Made by a program: the position numbers and the translations under genes. This document shows positions 55,428 through 64,000 of a stretch of DNA of 64,000 bases, one piece after another. The stretch is from Schauerella aestuarii (GTDB lineage Bacteria; Pseudomonadota; Gammaproteobacteria; Burkholderiales; Burkholderiaceae_B), in assembly GCF_009866805.1 (NCBI RefSeq), contig NZ_SIZW01000039.1:248001-312000 (forward strand), read 5' to 3'. The first letter of the stretch is position 1, and each line of letters starts with the position of its first letter. The notes under the pieces were generated by a model, which saw only the letters and a program-made list of their open reading frames with translations, did not search any database and was not told the DNA's origin.

Positions 55428-55459
55428 GCGGGTAAAAAACCCTGAACGGGTAAAAACCA
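55428..55459 (-). repeat. Imperfect direct repeat upstream of the Bug gene
   Basis: Two copies of a CGGGTAAAAA-type unit (GAGCGGGTAAAAAACC and GAACGGGTAAAAACC) lie 25-55 bp before the Bug gene start. They may be an operator or duplicated promoter element; the right copy also contributes to the gltD terminator U-tract. Confidence 0.45.
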
Positions 55460-55490
55460 AAACGGCCGCAGCGAAAAGACGCTGCGGCCG
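55453..55490 (-). terminator. Terminator of gltBD
   Basis: CGGCCGCAGC and GCTGCGGCCG form a perfect 10-bp stem with an 8-nt loop, followed on the minus strand by TTTTGGTTTTTA. It is just downstream of gltD. Confidence 0.88.
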
Positions 55491-55531
55491 GTAAAACGGC
55501 TGCGGGAGCCGACCCGCTGCGTGCGTCTGCC

Positions 55532-56998
<1,467 letters not shown>

Positions 56999-57009
56999 GT
57001 TCTCAGTCC

Positions 57010-60000
57010 TCAGGCGGCGATTTTCTGCGGATTGGCCGCACGCCACATTTCACCCAACGCGCGACGGTATTCCGTCGGCATCACCTTGACGAATTTGCCG
57101 CGCGCCGTTTCCCAGTCGCCCAGGATTTCCCGCGCCCGGAAGCTGCCGGTGTAGCGGAAATGATCTTCGATCAAGCGGTACAGAATGGCCTCGTCGGTCT
57201 CGCGTTCGCCGCCGCGTTGCGCGCTGTGCCAGCCCTCGCGATTGTCTTGCGACTCCTGCTCGGTGCGCGGCGCCACGCCTTCGAGTTCAACCATTGCCAG
57301 GTTGCAGTTGTGACGCATCTGGCGCTCGGGATCCCACACGTAAGCCACGCCGCCGGACATGCCGGCTGCGAAGTTGCGGCCCGTGGCGCCCAGCACGACT
57401 ACCGTGCCGCCCGTCATGTATTCGCAGCCGTGGTCGCCCGTGCCTTCGACGACGGTGGCCGCCCCCGAGTTGCGCACGGCGAAGCGTTCACCGGCGACGC
57501 CGTTGAAGAACGCCTCACCCGACAACGCACCGTACAACACCGTATTGCCGGCGATGATGTGCTCCGGGCCGAAGCCGCGGAAGTCGTTGGGCGAGCGCAC
57601 GATGATGCGGCCGCCCGACAGGCCCTTGCCGACGTAATCGTTGCCTTCGCCCACCAGATCCAGCGTGATGCCGTGCGCGAGGAACGCGCCGAAGCTCTGG
57701 CCGGCCGTGCCGTTCAACTGGATGTGAATCGTGTCGTCGGGCAAACCATCGTGGCCGTAACGCTGCGCCACCGCGCCCGACAGCATGCCGCCGACCGTCC
57801 GGTTGCGGTTGCGCACGGGCGTGATGAACGACACTTTTTCGCCGCGCTCGATCGCCGGCTTGCAGCGTTCGATCAGTTGCAGATCCAGTGCATTGGCCAG
57901 GCCATGATCCTGCGTTTCGACCTGACGCACCGGCGTGTCGGATTCGGCTTGGTAGAACACGCGCGAGAAGTCCAGACCGCTCGCCTTCCAGTGCTCGATG
58001 CTCTGGCGGGTGTCGAGCAGGTCCGCGCGGCCGATGAGGTCGTCGAACTTGCGAATGCCCAGTTGCGCCATGATTTCGCGCACTTCTTCGGCAATGAAGA
58101 AGAAGTAATTGACCACGTGCTCGGGCTTGCCCTGGAATTTCTTGCGCAAGATGGGATCTTGCGTGGCCACGCCCACGGGGCAGGTGTTCAGGTGGCATTT
58201 GCGCATCATGATGCACCCTTCGACGACCAGCGGCGCGGTCGCGAAACCGAACTCGTCGGCCCCCAGCAGGGCGCCGATCACCACGTCGCGACCGGTCTTC
58301 ATCTGGCCGTCGGCCTGCACGCGGATGCGGCTGCGCAGGCGGTTGAGCACCAATGTTTGCTGCGTTTCGGCCAGGCCCAGTTCCCAAGGCGTGCCCACGT
58401 GCTTGATGGACGACACCGGCGATGCACCCGTGCCGCCGTCGTGCCCAGCGATCACGACGTGATCCGCCTTGGCCTTGGCCACCCCGGCGGCCACGGTGCC
58501 CACGCCCACTTCGGACACGAGCTTGACCGAGATCGAGGCGCGGCTATTGACGTTCTTCAGGTCGTGAATGAGCTGTGCCAGATCTTCGATGGAATAGATG
58601 TCGTGGTGCGGCGGCGGCGAAATCAGACCCACGCCCGGCACCGAATAACGCAGCTTGGCGATATAGTCGGTGACCTTGTGGCCGGGCAACTGACCACCTT
58701 CGCCAGGTTTGGCGCCTTGTGCCATCTTGATCTGGATCTGATCGGCGCTGGTGAGGTATTCGGCGGAGACGCCGAACCGGCCCGACGCGACCTGCTTGAT
58801 CTTGGAGCGCATCGAGTCGCCCGCCATCAGCGGCACGTCGGCCTCGATGCGGTCGCTACCCAGCACGGAGGCGAGCGTATCGCCATCCTTGATGGTGCTC
58901 TTGCCTTCGCGCATTTCATCGCGGTAGCGTGCTTCGTCCTCGCCGCCTTCGCCCGTATTGGACTTGCCGCCGATGCGGTTCATGGCCACGGCCAGTACCG
59001 AGTGCGCTTCGGTCGAGATCGAGCCCAACGACATCGCGCCGGTGGCAAAACGCTTGACGATATCCTTGGCCGACTCGACCTCATCCAGCGGAATGGCGCG
59101 GGTGGGATCGAATTTGAACTCGAACAGACCGCGCAGCGTCATGTGACGGCGGCTTTGGTCGTTGATGAGCTGGGCGTACTCTTTATAGGTACGGTAGTTG
59201 TTGGCGCGCGTGGCGTGCTGCAACTTCGCGATCGAGTCGGGCGTCCACATGTGCTCTTCGCCGCGCACGCGGAAGGCATACTCGCCGCCCGCGTCCAGAT
59301 CGTTGGCCAGCACGGGGTCGGCACTGAAGGCGGCGCGATGCGCACGCAGCGCTTCTTCGGCCACCTGGAAGATGTCGATGCCTTCGATATTGGTCGAGGT
59401 GCCGGTGAAGTACTTGTCGATCAGTGCGCTTTGCAGGCCCACCGCTTCGAAGATCTGCGCGCCGGTATAGGACATGTAGGTCGAGATGCCCATTTTGGAC
59501 ATGACCTTGTTCAGGCCCTTGCCGACCGCCTTGATGTAGTTCTTGACCGCCTTCTCGGGGTCGGCCATCTCGGCCAGCGACTGCAAGGCGAGGTAGGGGT
59601 GGATGGCTTCGGCGCCGAAACCGCCGAGCAGGGCGAAGTGGTGCACTTCGCGGGCCGAGCCGGTCTCGACGATCAGGCCGGTATTGGTGCGCAGGCCGGC
59701 GCGGATCAGGTGCTGGTGCACGGCTGAGGTGGCCAAAAGCGCCGGAATCGCCACACGCTCGCTGTCGATCAGGCGATCGGACACGATCAGGATGTTGTAG
59801 CCGCTTTGTACCGCGTCGACTGCGCGCGAGCACAGGGCAGCCACATGCGCTTCGATGCCTTCCGAGCCCCAGGCGGCGGGGTAGGTGATATCGAGTTCGT
59901 GGCTGCGGAATTTATAGCTCGTGACCTGTTCGATGTCGCGGATTTGCGCCATGGCGGCCACGTCCAGCACCGGTTGCGCGACTTCCAGGCGCAGCGGCGG

Positions 60001-61743
60001 GTTGACGTTGTTGATGTCCAGCAGGTTGGGCTTGGGGCCGATGAACGACACCAGCGACATGACCATCTGCTCGCGGATCGGATCGATCGGCGGGTTGGTC
60101 ACCTGTGCAAACATTTGGCGGAAGTAGTTATAGAAAGGCTTCGGACGATTGGACAGCACGGCCAGCGGCGCGTCGTTGCCCATCGAGCCGATCACTTCTT
60201 CGCCCGACTGCGCCATCGGTTCGAGGATGAATTTGTAGTCTTCCTGCGTCCAGCCGAAGGCCTGCTGGCGATCCAGCAGCGATACGCTCGAGCGCGTGGG
60301 GTCGGGCGCTTGCGACTTGGGGGCCGGCAGGCTTTCGAGTTTGATGCGCAGACGCTCGATCCATTGGCGGTACGGGCGGGTATTCGCCAACTGCGCCTTG
60401 ATATCGGCATCTTCGATAATGCGGCCGAGTTCCAGGTCGATCAGGAACATCTTGCCCGGCTGCAGACGCCACTTCTTCACGATGCGATGCTCGGGCACGC
60501 TGAGCGTGCCGGCTTCCGACGCCATGATGACGAGGTCGTCGTCGGTGATGAGGTAGCGGGCGGGGCGCAAGCCGTTGCGATCCAGCGTGGCACCGATCTG
60601 GCGGCCATCGGTAAAGGCGACGGCGGCCGGGCCGTCCCACGGCTCCATCATGGCGGCGTGATACTCATAGAACGCCCGGCGGCTTTCGTCCATCTGCGCA
60701 TGCTGTTCCCAGGCTTCGGGAATCATCATCATCATGGCGTGGGCCAGCGAATAGCCGGAGTTCACAAGCAATTCGAGGCAGTTGTCGAACGTTGCCGTAT
60801 CGGACTGGCCCTCATAGACGATCGGGTACAGCTTTTTGAGGTCGTCGCCCAGCACGGCCGACTGCATCATGCCTTCTCGGGCGCGCAGCCAGTTGAAGTT
60901 GCCCTTCACCGTGTTGATTTCGCCGTTGTGGGCGATCATGCGATACGGGTGGGCGAGCGGCCAGGCCGGGAACGTGTTGGTCGAAAAGCGTTGATGCACC
61001 AGGGCCACGGCGCTGATCGTGCGCGTATCGGCCAGGTCGCGGTAGTAGCGGCCCACCTGGTCGGCCAGCAGCAGGCCCTTGTAGACCACGGTGCGCACGG
61101 ACGCTGAAGGCACGAAGTATTCCTTGCCATGCGCAAGCTTCATCGCCTGGATGGCGTGGCTGGCCGTTTTGCGGATGACGTAAAGCTTGCGCTCCAGCGC
61201 ATCCGGCACCATCACGTCGGCGCCGCGGCCAATGAACAGCTGGCGAATCACGGGCTCGCAGTCGCGTACGGTGGGCGACATCGGCATATCGCGGTCGACC
61301 GGCACATCGCGCCAGCCGAGCACCACCTGGCCTTCGGCGCGCACGGCGCGTTCAAGCTCCTGCTCGCACGCCAGGCGCGAGGCGGTTTCCTTGGGCAGAA
61401 ACACCATTGCCACGCCGTATTCGCCGGGCGGCGGCAGGCGCACGTCCTGCGCGGTCATTTCTTCGCGATAGAGGGCGTCGGGAATCTGGATCAGGATGCC
61501 TGCACCGTCGCCCATCAGCTTGTCGGCGCCCACGGCGCCCCGATGGTCGAGGTTCTCGAGGATTTTCAAGCCTTGTTGAACGATCGCGTGCGTCTTGCGG
61601 CCCTTGATGTGGGCGACGAAGCCCACGCCGCAGCCATCGTGTTCGTTCTTCGGGTGGTAAAGCCCTTGCGCGCGCGGCGCCAGACCGATGCGCGTGGCAT
61701 CGATGGGGGCGGCAACAACAGGACTACAGGAATCTTTGGACAT
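57010..61743 (-). CDS. gltB: Glutamate synthase (NADPH), large subunit
   Basis: Makes glutamate from glutamine and 2-oxoglutarate. The 1577-aa protein has a short propeptide ending before the class II amidotransferase Cys ([13 protein letters not shown]38), the central domain, the FMN-binding synthase domain ([21 protein letters not shown]-like region) and the 3Fe-4S Cys cluster [15 protein letters not shown]. The C-terminal beta-helix GXGXG domain includes [21 protein letters not shown]. The start ATG 61743 follows GGAG. It forms an operon with gltD. Confidence 0.97.
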   Translation of the reverse strand: MSKDSCSPVVAAPIDATRIGLAPRAQGLYHPKNEHDGCGVGFVAHIKGRKTHAIVQQGLKILENLDHRGAVGADKLMGDGAGILIQIPDALYREEMTAQDVRLPPPGEYGVAMVFLPKETASRLACEQELERAVRAEGQVVLGWRDVPVDRDMPMSPTVRDCEPVIRQLFIGRGADVMVPDALERKLYVIRKTASHAIQAMKLAHGKEYFVPSASVRTVVYKGLLLADQVGRYYRDLADTRTISAVALVHQRFSTNTFPAWPLAHPYRMIAHNGEINTVKGNFNWLRAREGMMQSAVLGDDLKKLYPIVYEGQSDTATFDNCLELLVNSGYSLAHAMMMMIPEAWEQHAQMDESRRAFYEYHAAMMEPWDGPAAVAFTDGRQIGATLDRNGLRPARYLITDDDLVIMASEAGTLSVPEHRIVKKWRLQPGKMFLIDLELGRIIEDADIKAQLANTRPYRQWIERLRIKLESLPAPKSQAPDPTRSSVSLLDRQQAFGWTQEDYKFILEPMAQSGEEVIGSMGNDAPLAVLSNRPKPFYNYFRQMFAQVTNPPIDPIREQMVMSLVSFIGPKPNLLDINNVNPPLRLEVAQPVLDVAAMAQIRDIEQVTSYKFRSHELDITYPAAWGSEGIEAHVAALCSRAVDAVQSGYNILIVSDRLIDSERVAIPALLATSAVHQHLIRAGLRTNTGLIVETGSAREVHHFALLGGFGAEAIHPYLALQSLAEMADPEKAVKNYIKAVGKGLNKVMSKMGISTYMSYTGAQIFEAVGLQSALIDKYFTGTSTNIEGIDIFQVAEEALRAHRAAFSADPVLANDLDAGGEYAFRVRGEEHMWTPDSIAKLQHATRANNYRTYKEYAQLINDQSRRHMTLRGLFEFKFDPTRAIPLDEVESAKDIVKRFATGAMSLGSISTEAHSVLAVAMNRIGGKSNTGEGGEDEARYRDEMREGKSTIKDGDTLASVLGSDRIEADVPLMAGDSMRSKIKQVASGRFGVSAEYLTSADQIQIKMAQGAKPGEGGQLPGHKVTDYIAKLRYSVPGVGLISPPPHHDIYSIEDLAQLIHDLKNVNSRASISVKLVSEVGVGTVAAGVAKAKADHVVIAGHDGGTGASPVSSIKHVGTPWELGLAETQQTLVLNRLRSRIRVQADGQMKTGRDVVIGALLGADEFGFATAPLVVEGCIMMRKCHLNTCPVGVATQDPILRKKFQGKPEHVVNYFFFIAEEVREIMAQLGIRKFDDLIGRADLLDTRQSIEHWKASGLDFSRVFYQAESDTPVRQVETQDHGLANALDLQLIERCKPAIERGEKVSFITPVRNRNRTVGGMLSGAVAQRYGHDGLPDDTIHIQLNGTAGQSFGAFLAHGITLDLVGEGNDYVGKGLSGGRIIVRSPNDFRGFGPEHIIAGNTVLYGALSGEAFFNGVAGERFAVRNSGAATVVEGTGDHGCEYMTGGTVVVLGATGRNFAAGMSGGVAYVWDPERQMRHNCNLAMVELEGVAPRTEQESQDNREGWHSAQRGGERETDEAILYRLIEDHFRYTGSFRAREILGDWETARGKFVKVMPTEYRRALGEMWRAANPQKIAA

Positions 61744-61791
61744 AGCGATCTCCGCTGGGCGGGGTACGGGAATGGTGCAGTGCAGGGGGCA

Positions 61792-61820
61792 ACGATAATC
61801 CCAGCTTTCCCCCTGCGCAA
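61792..61820 (-). promoter_or_regulatory. Candidate gltB promoter
   Basis: On the minus strand TTGCGC (61815-61820), 17-bp spacer, TATCGT (61792-61797), placing the start about 40 nt before the gltB ATG. Boxes are imperfect but spacing is ideal. Confidence 0.4.
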
Positions 61821-61830
61821 GAACAATAAA

Positions 61831-61883
61831 AGGGGTGCGACCCTAATTTAATATTCGGTCTGCACCTGAGAATATTAATAGGG
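61831..61883. repeat. REP-like palindromic element
   Basis: Two linked inverted repeats: AGGG-GTGCGA-CCCT (61831-61844) and a longer CCCTAATTTAATATT / AATATTAATAGGG pair (61841-61855 with 61871-61883) around a 15-nt loop. An 8-bp TTAATATT/AATATTAA core is perfect. The AT content contrasts sharply with the surrounding GC-rich sequence. Confidence 0.55.
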
Positions 61884-62008
61884 ACGCATCATTCAAGGCA
61901 TTGTCGCTGAAGGGGTTTCCCTGACAGCGGCTCGACGCCAGTCTCGCTCTGGTGTGGCAGAGCGTCGACGACACAAGCGATAGCTGGAAGCGCAAATGGC
62001 CAACGGCT

Positions 62009-62036
62009 ACGGCAAACGGCAAACGGCAAACGGCAG
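62009..62036 (+). repeat. 7-bp tandem repeat, about four copies
   Basis: ACGGCAA is repeated three times exactly, followed by ACGGCAG, in non-coding sequence between gltB and the RAYT-like gene. Confidence 0.85.
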
Positions 62037-62143
62037 GCGCCAAGCGATAAGCCACTAAAACCGGCAATTGGTGCGACAAGCGACAGGTGAGTGGCAGGCG
62101 TCCGCTCCAAGCGAACCGCGATCGAAGGCGTTGATGGAAATTG

Positions 62144-62215
62144 CTTTCAGACCTTCAGACCTTCAGACCTTCAGACCTTCAGACCTTCAAACCTTCAGAC
62201 CTTCAAACCTTCAGG
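62144..62215. repeat. 8-bp tandem repeat, nine copies, covering the RAYT-like stop codon
   Basis: The unit CCTTCAGA (minus strand TCTGAAGG) occurs nine times head to tail with a few single-base variants (CCTTCAAA twice, CTTTCAGA first, CCTTCAGG last). The last unit contains the stop codon of the minus-strand RAYT-like gene. Confidence 0.92.
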
Positions 62216-62921
62216 CCGCCGGCAGATCGATGGGTGGCTTCTTGGGCGGGCGGCCGCGTCGGCCAGGGGCGACGCGGCGGCTGGCCACATGAGAAAGGCT
62301 GTCGATGAAGGACGCGCCGCCAAGGGCCCATTGACCGAGCACGGCCTGATCGATGCGTGCGAGATCGCTGCGGGACAGGCCTTCGGCCAGGCGACGGCGA
62401 TAATTGGCCTGGCGATCGAAAGGCGTATTGCCGCACGCCCAATAGTCGGCGTGGTCGGCCAGCCAGTGCGAAGCACTGTGCAGACCACCGGTGTGTCCGG
62501 CCGCCGATGACCAGGGCCAGTTTTCTGGATCGTGGGGCGGTTGCGCACGCGCAGGATAGGTTTCGAGCCAGACCAGCGCAGGCAATACCCAGGTGCCGGG
62601 TTCGATCAAAGCCGAACGATAACGCCCGGCAAACACGCGCCCGCTGCGCAGCCGGGCAGCGAGATTGCGCCCCAACGTCTGCATCAGGCGCGGCAAGCCG
62701 TCTTCATCGGTGGGCGTGGCGAGCAGCAAGATGCGATCGGTGGCGAGCAGCCAGCCATGCACGGCCACCTTGTGCTTGGCACCGGCCTCGCCCAACCAGC
62801 CCATCAGGGGGTTGAGAATATCCGCCGGTGTGGGTTGCGACGCCGTGGCCAACGGATGCACAAAATTGGCTTGAACCAATTGCGGGAGTCCTGGGGCATA
62901 GAGGCGTGGCAGGCGTGCCAT
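62211..62921 (-). CDS. Degenerate RAYT/Y1-transposase-like protein lacking catalytic residues
   Basis: A 236-aa protein aligning by eye with REP-associated tyrosine transposases: MARLPRLYAPGLPQLVQANF at the start, VHGWLLATDRILLLATP where the family has a MPNHVHLLxTP segment, FAGRYRSALIEPGTWVLPALVWLETYPARA, and WPWSSAAGH. The HUH metal motif (NHVH) is replaced by TDRI (61-64). The helix that carries the catalytic Tyr reads LGRNLAARL without Tyr. It is therefore probably not a nuclease. The C-terminus ends in a basic GRRGRPPKKP stretch, which may bind DNA. It is divergent from frmA, and its stop lies in a tandem repeat. Confidence 0.72.
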   Translation of the reverse strand: MARLPRLYAPGLPQLVQANFVHPLATASQPTPADILNPLMGWLGEAGAKHKVAVHGWLLATDRILLLATPTDEDGLPRLMQTLGRNLAARLRSGRVFAGRYRSALIEPGTWVLPALVWLETYPARAQPPHDPENWPWSSAAGHTGGLHSASHWLADHADYWACGNTPFDRQANYRRRLAEGLSRSDLARIDQAVLGQWALGGASFIDSLSHVASRRVAPGRRGRPPKKPPIDLPAA

Positions 62922-62971
62922 GATGGGTGTGGGCTGAGAGTGCTGACGGCTTGAGCCGTGACGGCGCAGGT

Positions 62972-62991
62972 TAACATTGAGCGTAATGTTA
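62972..62991. promoter_or_regulatory. Operator-like inverted repeat upstream of the formaldehyde dehydrogenase gene
   Basis: TAACATT-GAGCGT-AATGTTA is a perfect 7-bp inverted repeat located 58 bp before the ATG at 63050 and 50 bp before the divergent RAYT-like gene. It has the form of a regulator binding site. The regulator is unknown. Confidence 0.45.
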
Positions 62992-63049
62992 CTGCTGTAT
63001 TTTCCATCTCGGACAGTGGTAAGAACCCCCCCATTTGCAGGAGACCCTC

Positions 63050-64000
63050 ATGAAAACCAAAGCTGCTATCGCTTGGAAGGCCGGCGCGCCCCTCACGATC
63101 GAGGACGTCGAGCTTGAAGGTCCCAAGGCGGGCGAAGTTCTGCTCGAAATCAAGGCCACAGGCGTTTGCCACACCGATTACTACACGCTGTCCGGCGCGG
63201 ACCCGGAAGGTATTTTTCCGTCGATCCTGGGCCATGAAGGCGCCGGTGTCGTGCTCGAAACCGGACCCGGCGTCTCGTCGCTGAAGGCCGGCGACCACGT
63301 CATTCCGCTCTATACCCCCGAGTGCCGCCAGTGCAAATTCTGCCTCTCGCGCAAAACCAATTTGTGCCAGGCGATCCGCACCACGCAGGGCAAGGGTCTG
63401 ATGCCCGACGGCACGTCGCGCTTCAAGGTGGGCGGCAAGTCCGTCCATCACTACATGGGCACGTCCACCTTCTCGAACCACATCGTGGTGCCCGAGATCG
63501 CGCTGGCCAAGATCCGCGACGACGCACCCTTCGACAAGGTCTGCTACATCGGCTGCGGCGTGACCACCGGCGTGGGCGCCGTGGTGTATTCGGCTCAAGT
63601 AGAGGCGGGGGCCAACGTGGTCGTTTTCGGCCTGGGCGGGATCGGTCTGAACGTGATCCAGGGCGCCAAGATGGTGGGTGCAGACAAGATCATCGGTGTC
63701 GATCTCAATCCGGAACGTGAAGCGCTCGCCCGCAAGTTCGGCATGACGCACTTCATCAACCCGAAAGAAGTCGAAAACGTGGTCGACCACATCGTGCAAT
63801 TGACCGACGGCGGTGCCGACTATTCGTTCGAATGCATCGGCAACACCAAGGTGATGCGTCAGGCGCTCGAGTGCTGCCACAAGGGATGGGGCGAGTGCTA
63901 CATCATCGGTGTGGCGGCAGCCGGCGAAGAAATCGCGACGCGCCCGTTTCAGCTGGTCACCGGCCGTCAATGGAAGGGCTCGGCTTTCGGCGGCGCTCGC
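63050..64000 (+). CDS. frmA: S-(hydroxymethyl)glutathione dehydrogenase / class III alcohol dehydrogenase, 5' part
   Basis: Oxidises the glutathione adduct of formaldehyde with NAD, and also reduces S-nitrosoglutathione. The first 317 codons of an expected 368 or so are present; the window ends inside the gene. Visible are the catalytic zinc ligands C40 ([11 protein letters not shown]) and H62/E63 (LGHEGAGVV), the structural zinc cysteines C92, C95, C98 and C106 ([16 protein letters not shown]), the NAD-binding [17 protein letters not shown], and the class III-type sequence [13 protein letters not shown] 63050 follows GGAG. S-formylglutathione hydrolase often follows but lies outside the window. 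Confidence 0.95.
   Translation, partial: MKTKAAIAWKAGAPLTIEDVELEGPKAGEVLLEIKATGVCHTDYYTLSGADPEGIFPSILGHEGAGVVLETGPGVSSLKAGDHVIPLYTPECRQCKFCLSRKTNLCQAIRTTQGKGLMPDGTSRFKVGGKSVHHYMGTSTFSNHIVVPEIALAKIRDDAPFDKVCYIGCGVTTGVGAVVYSAQVEAGANVVVFGLGGIGLNVIQGAKMVGADKIIGVDLNPEREALARKFGMTHFINPKEVENVVDHIVQLTDGGADYSFECIGNTKVMRQALECCHKGWGECYIIGVAAAGEEIATRPFQLVTGRQWKGSAFGGAR

Larger units (their letters stand above)
61744..62210. other. Repeat-rich gap between gltB and the RAYT-like gene
   Basis: 467 bp with no supported gene; the frames present are short and of random composition. It contains a candidate gltB promoter, an AT-rich REP-like inverted repeat (61831-61883), a 7-bp tandem repeat (62009-62036) and the start of an 8-bp tandem repeat that runs into the neighbouring gene's stop codon. 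Confidence 0.6.

Noticed and set aside
57160-59727. 855-codon plus-strand frame opposite gltB
   Set aside because: Mirror of gltB codon bias; no motifs.
62144-62215. CRISPR array
   Set aside because: Units are 8 bp and contiguous, with no spacers and no cas genes; it is a simple tandem repeat.

Overview
The window is a high-GC chromosomal segment of a betaproteobacterium, most likely in the Alcaligenaceae (Bordetella/Achromobacter relatives). The evidence is gene order rather than any single gene: argS next to an SPOR gene and dsbA, petABC-sspA-sspB, a complete mla lipid-transport operon leading through an ABC exporter, bolA and murA into hisGDCBHAFIE-tatABC, a Bug-type solute-binding protein, and gltBD. 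It is almost entirely core genome. I see no prophage, integron, CRISPR array or complete insertion sequence.

Layout. 0-11 kb: end of a nitroreductase gene, metC, the argS-SPOR-dsbA operon, a 3.8 kb RHS gene with a C-terminal lipase-like domain, then a DUF1840 gene, a small unknown and an amidase. 11-16.7 kb: leuA with a long leader that encodes a probable Leu-rich leader peptide, a membrane protein, rpoN, and the iron-storage pair bfd and bfr with Fur-box-like sites. 16.7-21.3 kb: operon rhlE-lysE-prfC-unknown. 21.7-28.2 kb: two poorly characterised envelope groups, DUF945-LemA-TPM on the plus strand and DUF2868-DUF3482 GTPase on the minus strand. 28.5-38.5 kb: a PhyH dioxygenase, an exported spermidine-synthase-like protein, tRNA-Thr, sspBA, petCBA (cytochrome bc1), mscL, a Nif3-family protein, an HtrA protease and an orphan cI-like repressor.

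38.7-54.4 kb: one long minus-strand run, mlaF-E-D-A-C, ABC ATPase and permease, bolA, murA, the nine-gene histidine operon, then tatABC. Most junctions overlap by 1-4 bp, so genes for envelope maintenance, peptidoglycan, histidine synthesis and folded-protein export are probably largely co-transcribed. 54.4-64 kb: a Bug solute-binding protein, glutamate synthase gltBD, a degenerate RAYT-like (Y1 transposase) gene surrounded by short tandem repeats and a REP-like palindrome, and the start of a glutathione-dependent formaldehyde dehydrogenase gene cut by the window end.

Items most worth a second look are the orphan exported RHS-lipase fusion with no visible immunity gene, the RAYT-like protein that has lost its catalytic residues together with its repeat-rich flank, the leuA leader peptide, the DUF2868/DUF3482 pair, the absence of mlaB from the mla cluster, and the self-regulating architecture of the cI-like gene. 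All assignments rest on reading motifs and context by eye. No database search was run.
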